A stretch of 64,000 bases of DNA from Colletotrichum lupini (GCF_023278565.1 NC_064673.1:4030001-4094000), one strand, 5' to 3'. Positions 38,601 through 50,321 are shown, counted from the stretch's first letter. A program made the numbers and translations. Notes: generated from the sequence alone by a model not told the origin.

Positions 38601-39378
38601 AAGTGACGCTGAATACAACATGGGGTCTGAAGATCGCATATCAGGGCATCGCGGCACGCCTCGGACGATGAGCACAGGAGTACGCGAACGATGCTCGCTT
38701 GGATGTGGAAAAAATAGTCACTTATGTTTTTCTATATCTATTGAGGGTTTCTATTTTCCTGCCAAGACCACTTAATTCAGCTTTCTCAGGAGACAAATCC
38801 TTGCTAGGAGCTCCCGTCGGCGCATCCACCGCTTAGACTCTCGCGGCATCCTGACGGATTACAATGTTTGCCGTGTTTTGCTGGAAGAAGTCCTAATAGC
38901 AGCTAAATTGGCAAATTGGAGCCTACGAGCAACGTTTGCCAGCTGGAATGGAATGCCAAGTGTGGGCATATATCCTCGCAATATCTGGCAAGCCGACATG
39001 CCTGTTTCCTCTTGTTCTCCGACCATCAGGCGGAAAGACTGTGAGAGCTGGCTGGCACGGCCTAGTTGACCACACTTTCGCCCGTCGTGGAGCCTCTGAT
39101 AGTAAGTGATCATGGAGCTCGGCATGCCCGAGCCGCTTCTGCGCCGTATGTGCCGGATAAGTCGGAAGGACCGGATGCCGCGGCCCGCCCTCTAGCAATG
39201 CTTCACGAGTGGATTATATGCCATGGCTAAGAGCGCTCTGAGGTAGCCCTGAGGAGTTTTCCGAGGCGTTTAATCGTCGGCGTTGTTGTCCTTGGCCGAA
39301 ACACACGGGATCGTTTATAACTCGGCTGAGACGCAAGTTTCTGAATGATGATACTCTGTACCGGTATGTGTGCCGCGA
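38601..39378. other. Intergenic / 3' flank of the glycosyltransferase
   Basis: Normal composition. The overlapping ORFs on both strands look like chance. No supported gene. Confidence 0.4.
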
Positions 39379-40517
39379 TCATAACCAAGACTTGCAGTAT
39401 CTTTTCTTGTCATTTTCGTAATCTTCATAAAATCCTTCCCACATAACCCGATCAGCGCACCGGGGTCGATCAGGCTTGTCTTCTTCGTCGTCGGGGCAGT
39501 CCGGCAAGGCAGCTTTCCATTGCGCATCCGAACGGGAGAGCCACGGCTTTGGCAACGGCCAATCGCTGAAGTGGACCAGATAGGCTCTTGATACCTCGGC
39601 CATGGCGTTCCATTCCTCGTCGTCGTCGGGCGCAAGGTATTTCTGGTGCTCCTTGGCTCGGAATTCGCCGGTTAAAAGTGCAAGTCGACGATGCGGGAGG
39701 ATCATGGCCGAGTCCTTGAACATGTGATTCATGACCTCCATGTCGAAATCCCCGGACTTGAGCGCCTCGCTCACAATCTTGTCATACCGCGACTTATTGG
39801 GCTCGATGAGCATGACATGGGAGCCAAGGACTTGCTTGACGACGGGCGTATCCTTCTCGTTCAGCCAGTAGGCGCGGGGGACGGCGACGGCTGCCATTGG
39901 GGCCAGAAAATAGTGATCCATGTTGTTCAAGACCTGCGAGTCGGAATCGAAGGCTAACACTCGTGTGTAATCTGTAAGATCGAAGGCGTGGAACTTGGTC
40001 AGGCTCTTGGACCATGTTGCCTCTCCCTTGTGTGTTGAGAGGAGACCAAAGGGCCGCAGGTCGAGGTCCGGTAGAGCCTTTTGGATGGTCTTGATAGCTT
40101 TGGCCTCCTTTGAATCCCCTTCCACCCAAGTTTTGGGAAAGATCAGGACCTGGTCGTGTTTTGCGCCGAAGCGGTGCAGGCGATTGAAGTTAATCACCTA
40201 ATTGTCTGCGCATTAGCAAGAGGTCACCCGTGTATCACGCCGCCACCTAGAAAGCCATGGGGCAGACATACTGCATTACACAGGTAGTGAATGTCCGTCG
40301 CATACTGAACATAGGCAAATCGAGGTTCTAGCTGTTCGGTAGTCCAGAATGGCTTCAGCTCTGCAAGCGAGCCCGAGCTATTGAATGTGCCATTCTTTAG
40401 GACATTTTGTAGAGGGTTTGGTATGAAATTGTACTTGATCGACTGATAGCCCGTCAAAAAAACGAAGACAAAAATGGCGCAAGTCAGCGCAACGGCGCGC
40501 TTCGTCGATATGAACAT
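39379..40517 (-). CDS. GT8-type glycosyltransferase (GNT1-like), type II membrane protein
   Basis: Two exons: 40272-40517 and 39379-40197, with a 74-nt intron (donor GTATGT, branch GCTAATG, acceptor TTAG) in phase 0. The product is 354 residues. Residues 1-25 form a short basic head and one membrane anchor, so it should sit in the Golgi with a lumenal catalytic domain. The domain begins at about residue 68 with the FAYVQYATDIHYLCNAV block and has the DXD metal/nucleotide-sugar motif as DSDS at 166-169. A second conserved region (YLVHFSDWPLPKPW) lies near the C-terminus. The closest family is the glycogenin/GNT1 group of fungal GT8 enzymes, with UDP-GlcNAc as the usual donor in yeast Gnt1. The start chosen is the ATG giving the anchor; the frame is open 14 codons further upstream with no ATG. 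It is divergent from a nucleotide-sugar transporter gene. Confidence 0.85.
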
Positions 40518-41495
40518 GATCGACGACGAGGTGGAAGATGGATTGAGTTGACAGCCCACTTGATACCACGGAAGGATAGAGACTCAGATAGGGATTTGAT
40601 TACCGTTTCTCAATCAACGTCCATGAACAGAGAAGTTGAATCAGGGGAAAAGTTACGAAAACCTTAACCTGCGCCAAAGGAACAGTTCCATGGCCTAGGA
40701 TACCACCCTCCTTACTTGAGCCTTGTGCAGGCTGCAGCGATGCCCCTCCTCTTCAAGAAAGGAGGCTAACGGCATGAGGGACGATTTCCCGCTGACCTCG
40801 GAAAAGTAAATCTTCACCGTGAAGCACTACGATTGAGGCAGGGCTTCCTGGCGCGAAAGACCTCGTATCCAATGGCCCAAATGTCAGACGGGTGGGACGC
40901 GCACCTATTTAGGGATGAATGACAGTCTTAGTCTCTTGGGGGTTCTTGGGGCTCGACAAGGGTGGTTACTAGCGCAAATCTAACGTTGACGCGGAGTGCC
41001 CGGAGCCGAGGCCAAGCCGTCAGGACAGTCACTGTCAGTGTTTTGGGCCAATGTGGTTCGGAAGAAACGTGGTTTTTGAACAAGAATACAGCTTTCTCGT
41101 GGCTGAGGGCTTGATTGGGTCGATGTTGAATCCATCAAAAGTATTGTATCGATTGTTAACGTCAGTCCCAGCTCCCCGGTACCGAATATTGCCCAACTGG
41201 CAATTCCCTTTCTTGGGTGGCTTGACTATCGCTATTTTGGCTTGGGATGGGTCCCCCTGGCTTAAAGTTATGAAGTGGAGAGTGAGTCGATATGAATCAC
41301 TGATCAACGAGTCAACAACACGAAAGGGTCAGCCCCCACTATGTCCCTGAGCTACCGCAACTTTCGGATAGCGGTTCCGGCACCGTGACCGCGGTAGGAA
41401 TATTGCTGCCAGTGTCCAAACGAAGAACAGCAGAATGAGCACAATCACGATGAAAAAAGTACAAGATCAATGAGTATTCAAAGACGGACGATACT
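40518..41495. promoter_or_regulatory. Shared divergent upstream region (glycosyltransferase / sugar transporter)
   Basis: 978 bp between the two divergent start codons. It contains both promoters. Short ORFs here (for example 41051-41350) lack family resemblance and are taken as chance. No specific binding site is claimed. Confidence 0.5.
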
Positions 41496-42738
41496 ATGGC
41501 GCCAAACAACTTTGCGCGTCGCCGATACGCTCGAATCACAGCTGGCATTGTTCTTGCGATGGTAAGTTTCCATACCCCATTGCCTGTTGGCGAGGACAAG
41601 ATCTGACAGAACGTTTGGAGCTCGTCTGTCAAAATGCGGCCAGCATATTGGTGAGTTGACAGCCTTTGACTGCGCCTAACTTGCAGTTCAATCATGGACA
41701 ACTAGAATATGACTGATGGGGATCGGTAATTAGTTGCAGCACAAGGTGCAGAGCCGCCCGCAGGACAATTCCGCTCGGTATGAGCCTCTCAGTGCTGTTG
41801 TCCTTTCCGAGGCTTTGAAGTTGTTCATCTCCCTCGGGGGTGCTGCTTGGGCTTACAACAATACTGAAGACCGCTCGGCAATTACTTCCGGGTTTTTAGA
41901 TTACGTGCGGAGCGGCCATGACAACGCTGCCATACCGGCTTTCCTCTACACGCTCTCGGCCACCAGCCAGAGTTTTGGGGCTTACCACCTCAGCATTCTG
42001 CCGTACCTGATGCTGTCGCAAGTGAAGCTCATCCTGACACCTATCTTCAGCAAAACCCTCCTGAAACAGACACTGCACCCTCATCAATGGGTGTGCCTGG
42101 TTATCATGGCAGCAGGAATAGTCATGGTACAGGTCGGTTCTCTACCGTCTTCATTGAGCGATGTCAACAGCAGTGACGCAGGCAAAGATAGGGCCTTCGG
42201 GATTGTCGCCATGCTGGTGGCTGGTTGCTGTAGCGCTTTCGCGGGTGTCTATATGGAAGCTGTCCTGAAGTCCTCAGATCGTAGTTTCATGGTTCGCAAC
42301 GCTCAGCTGGCGGCATACGGCTGTTTATGTGCACTCGGCGGCTTCTTGTGGCAGTCAGACTTTAGCGCCAAAGGTTTTTTCCTTGGTTACACGACGCTGG
42401 TCTGGGATTTCGTTCTGCTGCAAGCCATGGGAGGGTTTCTCGTCTCTTGGGCGGTCCGTGTATCGAGCACCATTGCCAAGAATTATGCCCAGAGTTTGGG
42501 TTTCCTGTCAGCCTCGACGATTCCCTTACTCTCGTCACCTCACGCATTGAGCTTTGAGGTAAGGACACCAAGAGTCCTCGACTAAGATTTTCGAACCCTT
42601 GAACTGACTGGCTTGTAGTTGTACTCTGGTATCGCAATGGTTCTAGGAGGCGTATTCGGATCTCTCTGGAAGACCGAAATGCCTGTTGATTCCAAAGTAG
42701 ACAGTGACGAAAGACCTAAAGAAGGATCAATAGTTTAA
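41496..42738 (+). CDS. Nucleotide-sugar transporter (UDP-galactose/UDP-GlcNAc transporter type)
   Basis: Four exons: 41496-41561, 41621-41650, 41740-42558 and 42619-42738, giving 344 residues. Donors are GTAAGT, GTGAGT and GTAAGG. The 59-nt first intron (branch CTGAC) is the only acceptor choice that keeps frame into the LVCQNAASIL block, which is the conserved first-helix motif of this family. The rest is a multi-spanning protein of about 10 helices, with blocks typical of the nucleotide-sugar transporter family (SLC35A type): YEPLSAVVLSEALKLFISL, LPYLMLSQVKLILTPIFS, GVYMEAVLKSS. It should exchange a UDP-sugar for UMP across the Golgi membrane. The C-terminus is short and polar (39 residues in exon 4). 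The exact substrate cannot be told. The small exon 2 is the least certain part. Confidence 0.8.
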
Positions 42739-43046
42739 TGACGACTGACACGTACGTTCATGGCCTACGGCTTCTCTTCCTAATCATCTCACTCGATAAA
42801 GCAGAGGTTCTGGATTAGAGACCATGGATGGTTTCACCACTTCGAATATTCTAGTAGATAGAGTGAGTTCCCTGATGTCCGTGAACTCGGGGGAGTAGTT
42901 GCCTTTACGGCCTCGCTCACATTTCTTTCCGCACTTGTGGCCAAGGAGCAGCACTTTGCTGAGATGATTCTTCCGCCCTCCTCGAAGAGCGCAGCTAAGG
43001 GTGCTGCCGCCGGAATGTCGATAAAATACAATAGGGACTGCCTAGA
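42739..43046. other. Convergent intergenic region
   Basis: 308 bp between the 3' ends of the transporter and the RBM25-like gene. No feature recognised. Confidence 0.4.
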
Positions 43047-45466
43047 CTATGCTGGATATCCACGCTTCTCACTTTCCGTGAAGAAGATGACCATGCGCCA
43101 TAACTTTTTGACCATATCCTCTGCCTCGTCATCCAATGCCTGCGGTAAGTGTTAGAGACCCTACAAAGAGAAGAGAGGGGCATGGTATACGTACCGCTGC
43201 AAGCTCTTCCACCAGCTCGGAAGGCTTCCCGTGCTTCCGAAGATGCTCCTCCACGACCTCGACAAGCATCTCCTCTTGTACGCCTAGATACTCGACAATT
43301 TTCTTCTCGACAAACGGACGGAGCTTGTCGCGGATGATGGCATCGTCCAAGAAGTCCCACTGCACAGCCCAGTTCCATAGGCCGTCTTTCTCCGACGGGA
43401 TTTCCTGGGCAAGAGCACGAACAGCCTTGCTAATCTCCTCCTCGGTCATCTTGTCCGCCGCAGTCGTAGGCTCGAACTGGATGGGGATAAGCTGTCTTCT
43501 CGTTGTGCTGTCTTGTTCCTCGTCGTCAAGAAGGCCCTCCACCTCAGCAACAGTCCGTCGTTGAGGAGCCACGCGCTGGGCTTGTGCGCGCTGAGCCGCA
43601 GCACCCAGCGACAACTTGAAGGGCGCTGGTGCGGACGCGGCTGCTTGTTGTCGCTGCTCCATCTCATGGGCTTGTTGGTCAAGGAAGGAGTCGGCCATGC
43701 CGCGCGCCCTCTCCATGTCTGCAGCCTCTCTCCGGCGCTCGTCCTCTTCAGCCCTCCGATCTGCCTCGTCCCTGGCTTGTTCGTCGGCTCGTTCGATTTG
43801 TCGCTTCTTGACCCAGCCCGCATGGTCGCGGTAGTACAAGTGGTTCTTCCTAGACGCTTCTCTTTCGTCATCCCAGGCCTTTTCCCGTTCAAGCTGCTCT
43901 TGTACGCGTCTCTCCAGCGTCTCCTCATCCTGCAATTCACGGTCCTTTTCTCTCTCCAAGGCTGCAGCACGGGAACGCTCTCTGTTGACCCATTTTCGCT
44001 CCGCCTCAAGATACATCTTTTCTTCCTCTGACTTTTGCTTCGAGAGCTCCCGCTGGTAGATCTCCTCGTCGTCGGCCTCCGTATCTTCGTCTTCGCGGTT
44101 GATAGACAATTCGGCATTCGAAATACCTCCGTTCACGAAGGATGTCGTGCGGGACCCATTCTGTCCTCTGGGGCCCGAGGGCGCGTTGTGCATCCCACGA
44201 GGTCCAACAGGAATATTGTTGGTGTTGGAAGGCGGCGGAGAATCCAGCCGTGATAACCGTGAGGGTCCATTGCGGTTCCGTTCCATCTCCTCCATCTCTT
44301 CCTCACGTTTGAGACGCTCCAGATCTCGCTTGTTGCTGCGTTCTCTGAATGCTGCGATCTCTGCGGCGACAACCTCTCTCATCTCCGCAGGGATATCTGC
44401 AAGCTCATCATCTTGAGCCAGAGGGATATTGACAACCTCGACGTTCTCTCCGGAGTTGCTCATTGACACATCGCCTTCGCCGTCGGCTGTGCTTGCGGAT
44501 TTTGGATACACTAGGTCCCGGATGACTTGCTTCAGAGTATCCTTGGCAGTCTTTGTCCGAGATTCGGCACTACTATCATCGCCTCTGCCTTCTTTGTAGG
44601 ATTCGATGTACTTGAGAGAGTTCGGGTCAATGGCGACTTGGAGCTTGACCATTTCAACTCCATCGAAAGAGTCGCCTTCCGATGATACACTGTCGGATGG
44701 GGTTTGTCGCTTCAGGGGGACCTCGATGTCTTGAAGCAGATCGCAAGCGGTTGCAAAGGAATCGGCATCCTCGTACTGCGCGAAGCCAAACTTTGCTCCT
44801 TTGCCGTCAGAAAGCACTGAAGTAGCGACGTCCCATCTCCGAAGTTTTCCGACAGAATTGAGGATGGATTCGATGCCTTCGTCGCCTCTTACGCCTTCAG
44901 GAATTTTATGGATGAATAATGTTCTCAACTTCTCCTCGTTGGTCGGCGGGACCAGGGACTGCATGTGCTCGCGTGCGGCAGCGCGGGACTGATCGTACCC
45001 GCGGTCCATACCCAATCCTTGTCGTCCGCCGCTCGGAGTATTGCTATCTTTTCTGCCGACATCAGGGCCGCCTGGCTTGCCACCTATAGTACCAAGACGA
45101 ATGACGGGTGCACTGAAGTTGATATTTGGGAGGTTCGCGGGAGCTTGGAAGTTAGGCGGCAGGCCGCTTTGTCGGTTAGCTTGGGCATTGTTGGACTGCT
45201 GGACACCGGGAGGTGGTGCCATTCCCGGAGCGGAAGACATGCCTGGCGGAGGGCCTGAAGACGGGTTAGCAGAGCATCTTGGTATCAGAGCATTGTATTC
45301 CGAACCTAGACCAGGTGGAGGAGCCATGCCTGGGGCGCCATTGGACCCCGGGAAGCCACCATAAGTCGGAGGCGGCCCATACGGGTTTCCTGCTGCAGAG
45401 ATGAGTGAGCAATAGGTTGCTTGGGGGTTCGAAGATTGACGCACCTCCATAAGGATTGTAGGACAT
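43047..45466 (-). CDS. RBM25-like RRM/PWI splicing factor
   Basis: Four exons: 45445-45466, 45306-45392, 43195-45254 and 43047-43139; 753 residues. The first intron (52 nt) ends in a tandem GCAGCAG acceptor. The second (51 nt, donor GTTCGG, branch GCTAAC) is in frame, so it could also be retained. The third is 55 nt with donor GTACGT. The N-terminus is a Pro/Gly/Met-rich tract with PPPG repeats. An RRM lies at about residues 145-220 (LFIHKIPEGV and FGFAQYEDA are RNP2/RNP1). A long charged coiled coil of Arg/Glu (about 400-560) follows. The C-terminal PWI domain covers the last ~110 residues (IRDKLRPFVEKKIVEYLG, ending KKLWRMVIFF). The layout is that of RBM25 / yeast Snu71, a U1 snRNP-associated alternative-splicing factor, nuclear. 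Confidence 0.9.
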
Positions 45467-46018
45467 GGTGGGAAAATCTACGGGGTTGCTGATGGAAGGG
45501 CAGATGTGGGATCGTGGACCAACGATTCTGCAATTGGCGAGACTGGCTTGAGTCGCGGAGATGGTCAGTGATAAACAGATTGTGGGTGATGCCCCGGTTC
45601 AGACCTCGCCGCTCAGATCGAAGGAAGGGAAGGGGCGACAGGGTCTGCGTGGGAGACAGAGGCAGACGGAGGGCGTGGCGGTAGGTGGGACGCAGAGCTC
45701 CAAAGTCGAACACTGAAGCTCTTGGTCTGTCTCTGTAGTCAAGTCTCTCAGGGCCTGATCCAGTTCTCTCCAAAATTCGGCGCGAGGCCAACGCGAATTG
45801 GCCTTGTAACGCGACAGCCCTTTGATTGGTCGATACTCAATAGTGGGCCCCTCGGCATCTCGGAGATACCCTTCGCCGAATAAGCTCCCAATCGATTGAA
45901 TTCGCGACTCGTCAGGTCTGGGCTTTGGAAGGAAATATTGTAAGGTCAATCGCCAAAGCTGCGCCAAATCGATTCCCTTTGCATTGTGCTCGCCTGGCCT
46001 CGGCGACACTCAATCGCA
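45467..46018. promoter_or_regulatory. Bidirectional promoter region (RBM25-like / bS21m)
   Basis: 552 bp between divergent starts. An inverted CCAAT box (ATTGG) lies at 45825-45829, of the kind bound by the HAP/NF-Y complex that often controls mitochondrial protein genes in fungi. ORFs here (45599-46009, minus) look like chance. Only the motif is seen; its use is inferred. Confidence 0.4.
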
Positions 46019-46711
46019 ATGTGAGTATCTCTCCTCGTATTACTGTTGATTCTTGACTAACCAATGTCTTCTAGGGCGTCGGAAATCGGGTTGCTGAGCA
46101 AAAGACTGCTCACCACCTGCACCATCCGCAGTCCCTCTCTGCATGCATCACAAGCGTTCCGACAGCCATTATGGGCTCACCCGCGTGCCTTTGCGACCTC
46201 TTCAATCCTCTCGGTCCCTCCTCGCTCCGGTTCACGGTCAAACCTTGAAGGCCTGTTCTCCAAGCCCTCCCCGACGAACTACGCCCAACCGCCGCCTCCG
46301 CCGCCGGCCGTAGACGCGGCTGCCCCTTCTCAGGAGAAGTCCGATAGTCCCTACGCATACGACGCTACTTCTGACACATTTGATATTTCCAAAATTATCG
46401 CCATGGAATCGGATGAATTCCTCAAGAAGCATTACCCCACTAGCAAGCAAGAGCCCGACCTGCGCACACGTCCACAGACTGGTCGAACCGTACACCTTAC
46501 CAGCAAGACGGACTTGGCCAAGGCGCTGAAGCTTCTAGACTTCAACTGCAGGAAGAACAAGATCAAGAGACAATTCCAATTACAGAAGTTCCATGAGCGC
46601 CCAGGAAAGAAGCGTAAGAGACAGAAGAGCGAGAGATGGAGGGCTCGTTTCAAGGAAGGGTTCAAGGCAACAGTGGCGAGAGTCATGGAGCTCAAGAATC
46701 AAGGCTGGTAG
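46019..46711 (+). CDS. MRP21: Mitochondrial ribosomal protein bS21m (Mrp21-like)
   Basis: The likely model is two exons, 46019-46020 and 46075-46711 (212 residues), with the start codon itself split AT|G by a 54-nt intron (donor GTGAGT, branch GACTAACC, acceptor TTCTAG). A competing unspliced start is the ATG at 46064, in the same frame, giving 215 residues with MSSR replacing M. The N-terminus is a mitochondrial targeting sequence (Ser/Arg/Leu-rich), followed by a Pro run at about 76-82. The conserved bS21 domain is the last ~70 residues: LDFNCRKNKIKRQFQLQKFH, then a KKRKRQKSERWRARFKEGF basic tract. Part of the mitochondrial small ribosomal subunit. Length and C-terminus fit fungal homologues. 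Convergent with HAUS6 (169 bp apart). Confidence 0.85.
46021..46074 (+). other. Intron splitting the start codon of bS21m
   Basis: GTGAGT donor, consensus CTAAC branch point and CTAG acceptor. Splicing joins AT to G to make the ATG. The same intron contains an in-frame ATG at 46064 near its 3' end. Confidence 0.7.
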
Positions 46712-46880
46712 GAGCGACCCTCAGCATGTGACAATATCCCTGGAGAAGATGTAGCACATGGTGTTTACAAGATGTACAATATGTAGAAATCACAAAGATT
46801 TTGTTGTCCCAATGCGTTACTTGGGGTGTTATTAGCGGCTTGAACTCTGTATTTCGAGGGCGCAGAGTGTGTATAGGTGT

Positions 46881-49159
46881 CTACAGAGATTTCTCAAGTG
46901 GTTTCCTGGACGGTGAGGGGGCCGGGCTCGTCTTGATCCTCGGCCGGCTACGGAATACAGCTTCCATGTCTTCAACGGCCATCAACTCCTCGGCAAGTAT
47001 CGATGCATCGGGGTCCAGCTCCATCGTCTCCTCCTCAACGACGGGGATCTGGCTCTCGGTTCGGGCTCGAGGCCGTGACTTCTTCAGCGATTTTTGTCTG
47101 TCCAGTTGTGCTTTTTGGTGGACGGCCTCAAACCCAACCATGCTCTTGCGTGTGCGAGCCACCAGGTCGTCCTCATCAGTCACGCGAATCGTAACTTCCC
47201 CAGTCCGGCGATTAGCACTGGCAAAGGATGGTCTCAGGGTCAGCGTGTCATCCTCGTCGTCTGGGTCGTATCTGACGTTACGCGAGGATCGAGCCAATGA
47301 CAACCGCGTCCGCTCTGCGAGGGACAGGGTATGACGTGGTTTGGAGCGCTTGACAGGTGAGGGGGATGCAACGTCTATGTCCTTCAAGATCTGGTCTGCC
47401 AGCTCTTGTGTTGGTGATTTGGGTGGCTCGGGTGAGCTGTCTTCCCTTTCAAACGGAACCTCCGCCTCGCCTTGTTCTTCCAGGGGCGGAGTTGCAATGC
47501 GGTTAGGGATCGCCTCCGTAATGTCGTCTTCGTCCGGTAAAGGGGGGGTCGGCGGAGGGATAGCCAGTTCATCTTGCGACTCTGGCGGTAGTAGCAATGG
47601 GCTAGGTAGCGGGGCTGGCAGGTCAGAACTGCTGGTGCGGGAAGAAATGCTGATGGCGGGACGTTCGAGACGTCTGAGATGGGGTTCCTGCAGCGACGGA
47701 CGCCGGGGTAGATTGTTTGTTCCATGCAAATCGTCCTCTAATTCGCTGAGTTCTGAGATGGTCTCGTCTCCGAGGCTTTCCCTCGTAGCCAGAATCCCAT
47801 CTGGCTTCTCATGTTGGCGAGTCCGTGGGCCCAATGTCTCGGTGAGCTTAACCACAGGCAGAGAGCCTACTTCAGCCAATTCTGCCAGACAGTCATCCAA
47901 AAGATTGGAGTAATTCCTTGACAATGAAGTGCTCTTCTTTGCAAGCTGCCTTTTCGGGCTCGTCTTTCCCAGATGCAAGCTCTCATGGGAGTCGAATTCG
48001 AGGTCGATACCACGTTTTGCTCTCGTTGGCTGTGACATGTTGGACGTACTGGCTTTGCGTCGTTCGCCGAACATGCCGGCTCGGAATTCCTGCCATCTCG
48101 CGAGTCTCTCCCTCTGCGTCCTGACACGGTCGTCCAATTGCTCCAAAAGCCCTGTATCGTGCGTCTCCAACTCGGTAAGTCGGCCAGACTCCAAGCGCCG
48201 CCAGATTCTGTCAAAGGGGGCCGACAACAGGCCATCCTTGCGGGCGTTGGAGTCACCGTAGAGAAGAGTCTCCATCCATTTCTCATTCCCAGCCCAGTTC
48301 GTTCGCACCGTCCTCCAAGTATCCGACCTGAGATTGTCTGGTAGGTCTCGCGCGCTTGTTATTTCTCGAGCGGATTTGATTTCCTCCTTCCTCCGTGCAA
48401 TGCCTTTCTCCTTCTGGCTCAACACTTCAGCAAGGTCGCGATATTTTTTCCTGGCCTCATTTTTCTTCCGCATAGCATTGGTAATGGAGGCTCTGTGAGC
48501 AAGCGCAAGAGTCACAAGCTCCGTCCGTTCGGCACTGTAACCCCGATTTTCTAACGCAACTTGCTGGGCGATGGCTGGATACTCGTGCTCGGTTTCTGTC
48601 ACTTCGGCCACCATCTTTTTCAAAACGGCGGACGAGAATACGGCAAGAACTTCTTCCAATCTCTCCCCTTTGCATTCATCTAGCATGGTCTTGCGAACCA
48701 CGGCGTCTCGTCCGAGGACTCCATTCTTCTTGGCCTGGTCGAGGCTTCGCAGGAGGGCAGCTCGTAGGTTCATGGATTGAACATGGTCTCTGGGCGGAAA
48801 GAAGGGTTGAAGCTTCTGTAAACCACCAAAGATTAGCAGAGTCCAGGACACACGCTATTTGCACATACATTCCGCGCCTCTTCCGGGTCCCAGAGCACAA
48901 AGAGCTGGTAGAGAGTCCATTCTACGCAGTGGATGCGCTTTTTCTGCACAGAGAAAGTCTGCGCATCGAAGTCTGGCCAGTCTGGGAACGAGGTAAAGTC
49001 CAACAAGCGAAGGTTGGTCAAAAAGAGGGAGGCATTGGTGGTAGGCGCGGTACTCGTAGATATCGAGGCGTTGAGGGGTGCGCTCAGGGTCTTGGTCGAC
49101 GGGCCCGATCGCGGTTGGCGTGACCGTGCAAGCAGAGAATTGGGTGGCAGAGTCGCCAT
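46881..49159 (-). CDS. Augmin complex subunit HAUS6-like
   Basis: Two exons: 48869-49159 and 46881-48815, with a 53-nt intron (donor GTATGT, branch TGCTAATC, acceptor TACAG) in phase 0; 741 residues. The N-terminal ~230 residues match the HAUS6 N-terminal domain: LFLTNLRLLDFTSFPDWPDF, then KKRIHCVEWTLYQLFVLWDPEEARN, FFPPRDHVQSMNLRAALLRSL, and a helical region. A coiled-coil segment rich in Arg/Lys/Glu follows to about 300. The rest is Ser/Pro/acidic, probably disordered. Augmin recruits gamma-tubulin to existing microtubules for branching nucleation in the spindle. The long disordered tail with many SP/TP sites suggests kinase control, which is inference only. Confidence 0.85.
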
Positions 49160-50321
49160 GACGACATTTTGCTTTCAAGAAGCGGCCTCGAAGAATCAAA
49201 GTTGACTCTTGTCTTGCGTCTCCCTTCGGATGGAGTATAGGGGGGATGTCATCTACGCAGGCGCGTGTCGCATTGAATCGGTTCCAAATGCAGGCAGCGC
49301 ATTTGTTGTGTTGATGGTGGGGAGGAAACGGCGGTGGAGGGATCAGCCCAGCCCAGCAACGCTTTAGCGCGCCAGGGGTCCCCAGAATCTCGGTTAGCGG
49401 TTGACTGCCTGCGCTATCAGTGGCACGTCAAGGCTCCGCCTGGCCTATCTGTCCTCACCTTAGTCCACCTCGACTCGCCTTGCACCAACTCATGCGCGGT
49501 GTAATTACATTGTCCCAGCTTCAAGGTGAGCGGACTGTTTCTTTTCTCTTACGAAGATGCTCGCTCCAGGCTCGCAGAGACTGGGCTTTGCAAACATTTC
49601 AGAGTCAGTAGCAGACTCGTTGAGATTTATCAAAGACATCTCTATACTTTACCTTATCGATCATCAATTAGAGCGCGGGTGTCTGTGCGTACAACATGGC
49701 GTTACTGCATACCTATTCTCCGAGTATCCGTATCACTAAAGTTTAGACACATTACCAACGGTTAACCAACCAAAAAACAAACCCACCCAGTTTATCGATG
49801 CTACACACAATAGGGTTCCCTCGTCAAGTACATAGCTTTTCTACTCCCGTCTTCATGCCCAGTCTCTAATTTTACTGGTGAACTTCGGCTGCGATCGAGT
49901 CAATTCAAGCAGTGGAAAGAGCTTCTCGGGTTTGATACAATGCAGCTTACTTTCTGCATCATCTAGATAGCTCACTTTCCCGATGTTGGAGTGAAGGGAT
50001 GGGAGAGTCGAAGCACAGAGACATGTTCAGACAATAATCGTCGGCAAATTAGCAAAAGTTCAACCCAAGCAAACTTATACTTCTTTAACTCGACTAAACG
50101 AAGCGAGAGATCCCAAATGTAGGCAGATTTTGTTTCAACGGCATTCACAGATTCCCTCTCTAGCCCTATCCGCGCCTCCAGGCATCTTGTGCCTTGTTGG
50201 GATGACGCAGGCCACAATCGGCAGCAAGATGATTTGAATATCATCGTGAAGAAAGCTGAATGTATTTCCAATAGGTTATTGCCCAACTCTAGCTTGTTTT
50301 CGATCTTTATACAATGTGCCC
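49160..50321. other. Intergenic, no gene supported
   Basis: Contains the HAUS6 promoter. Several short ORFs on both strands have no family resemblance. No RNA gene recognised. Confidence 0.4.

Noticed and set aside
38859..39198. Overlapping ORFs on both strands near the glycosyltransferase
   Set aside because: Short, overlapping, without recognisable domains or splice sites.
41051..41350. 99-codon plus-strand ORF upstream of the sugar-transporter gene
   Set aside because: No family resemblance, and it lies in the divergent promoter. The transporter start is better explained at 41496.
43446..44117. Long ORFs on both strands across the RBM25-like gene
   Set aside because: They are other frames of a low-complexity Arg/Glu-rich coding region. 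The PWI/RRM frame is the coding one.
45599..46009. 136-codon minus-strand ORF upstream of bS21m
   Set aside because: Lies in the bidirectional promoter, no homology, and begins at a non-conserved site.
47341..47913. 190-codon plus-strand ORF across HAUS6
   Set aside because: Shadow of the Ser/Pro-rich disordered tail of HAUS6, with no family features.
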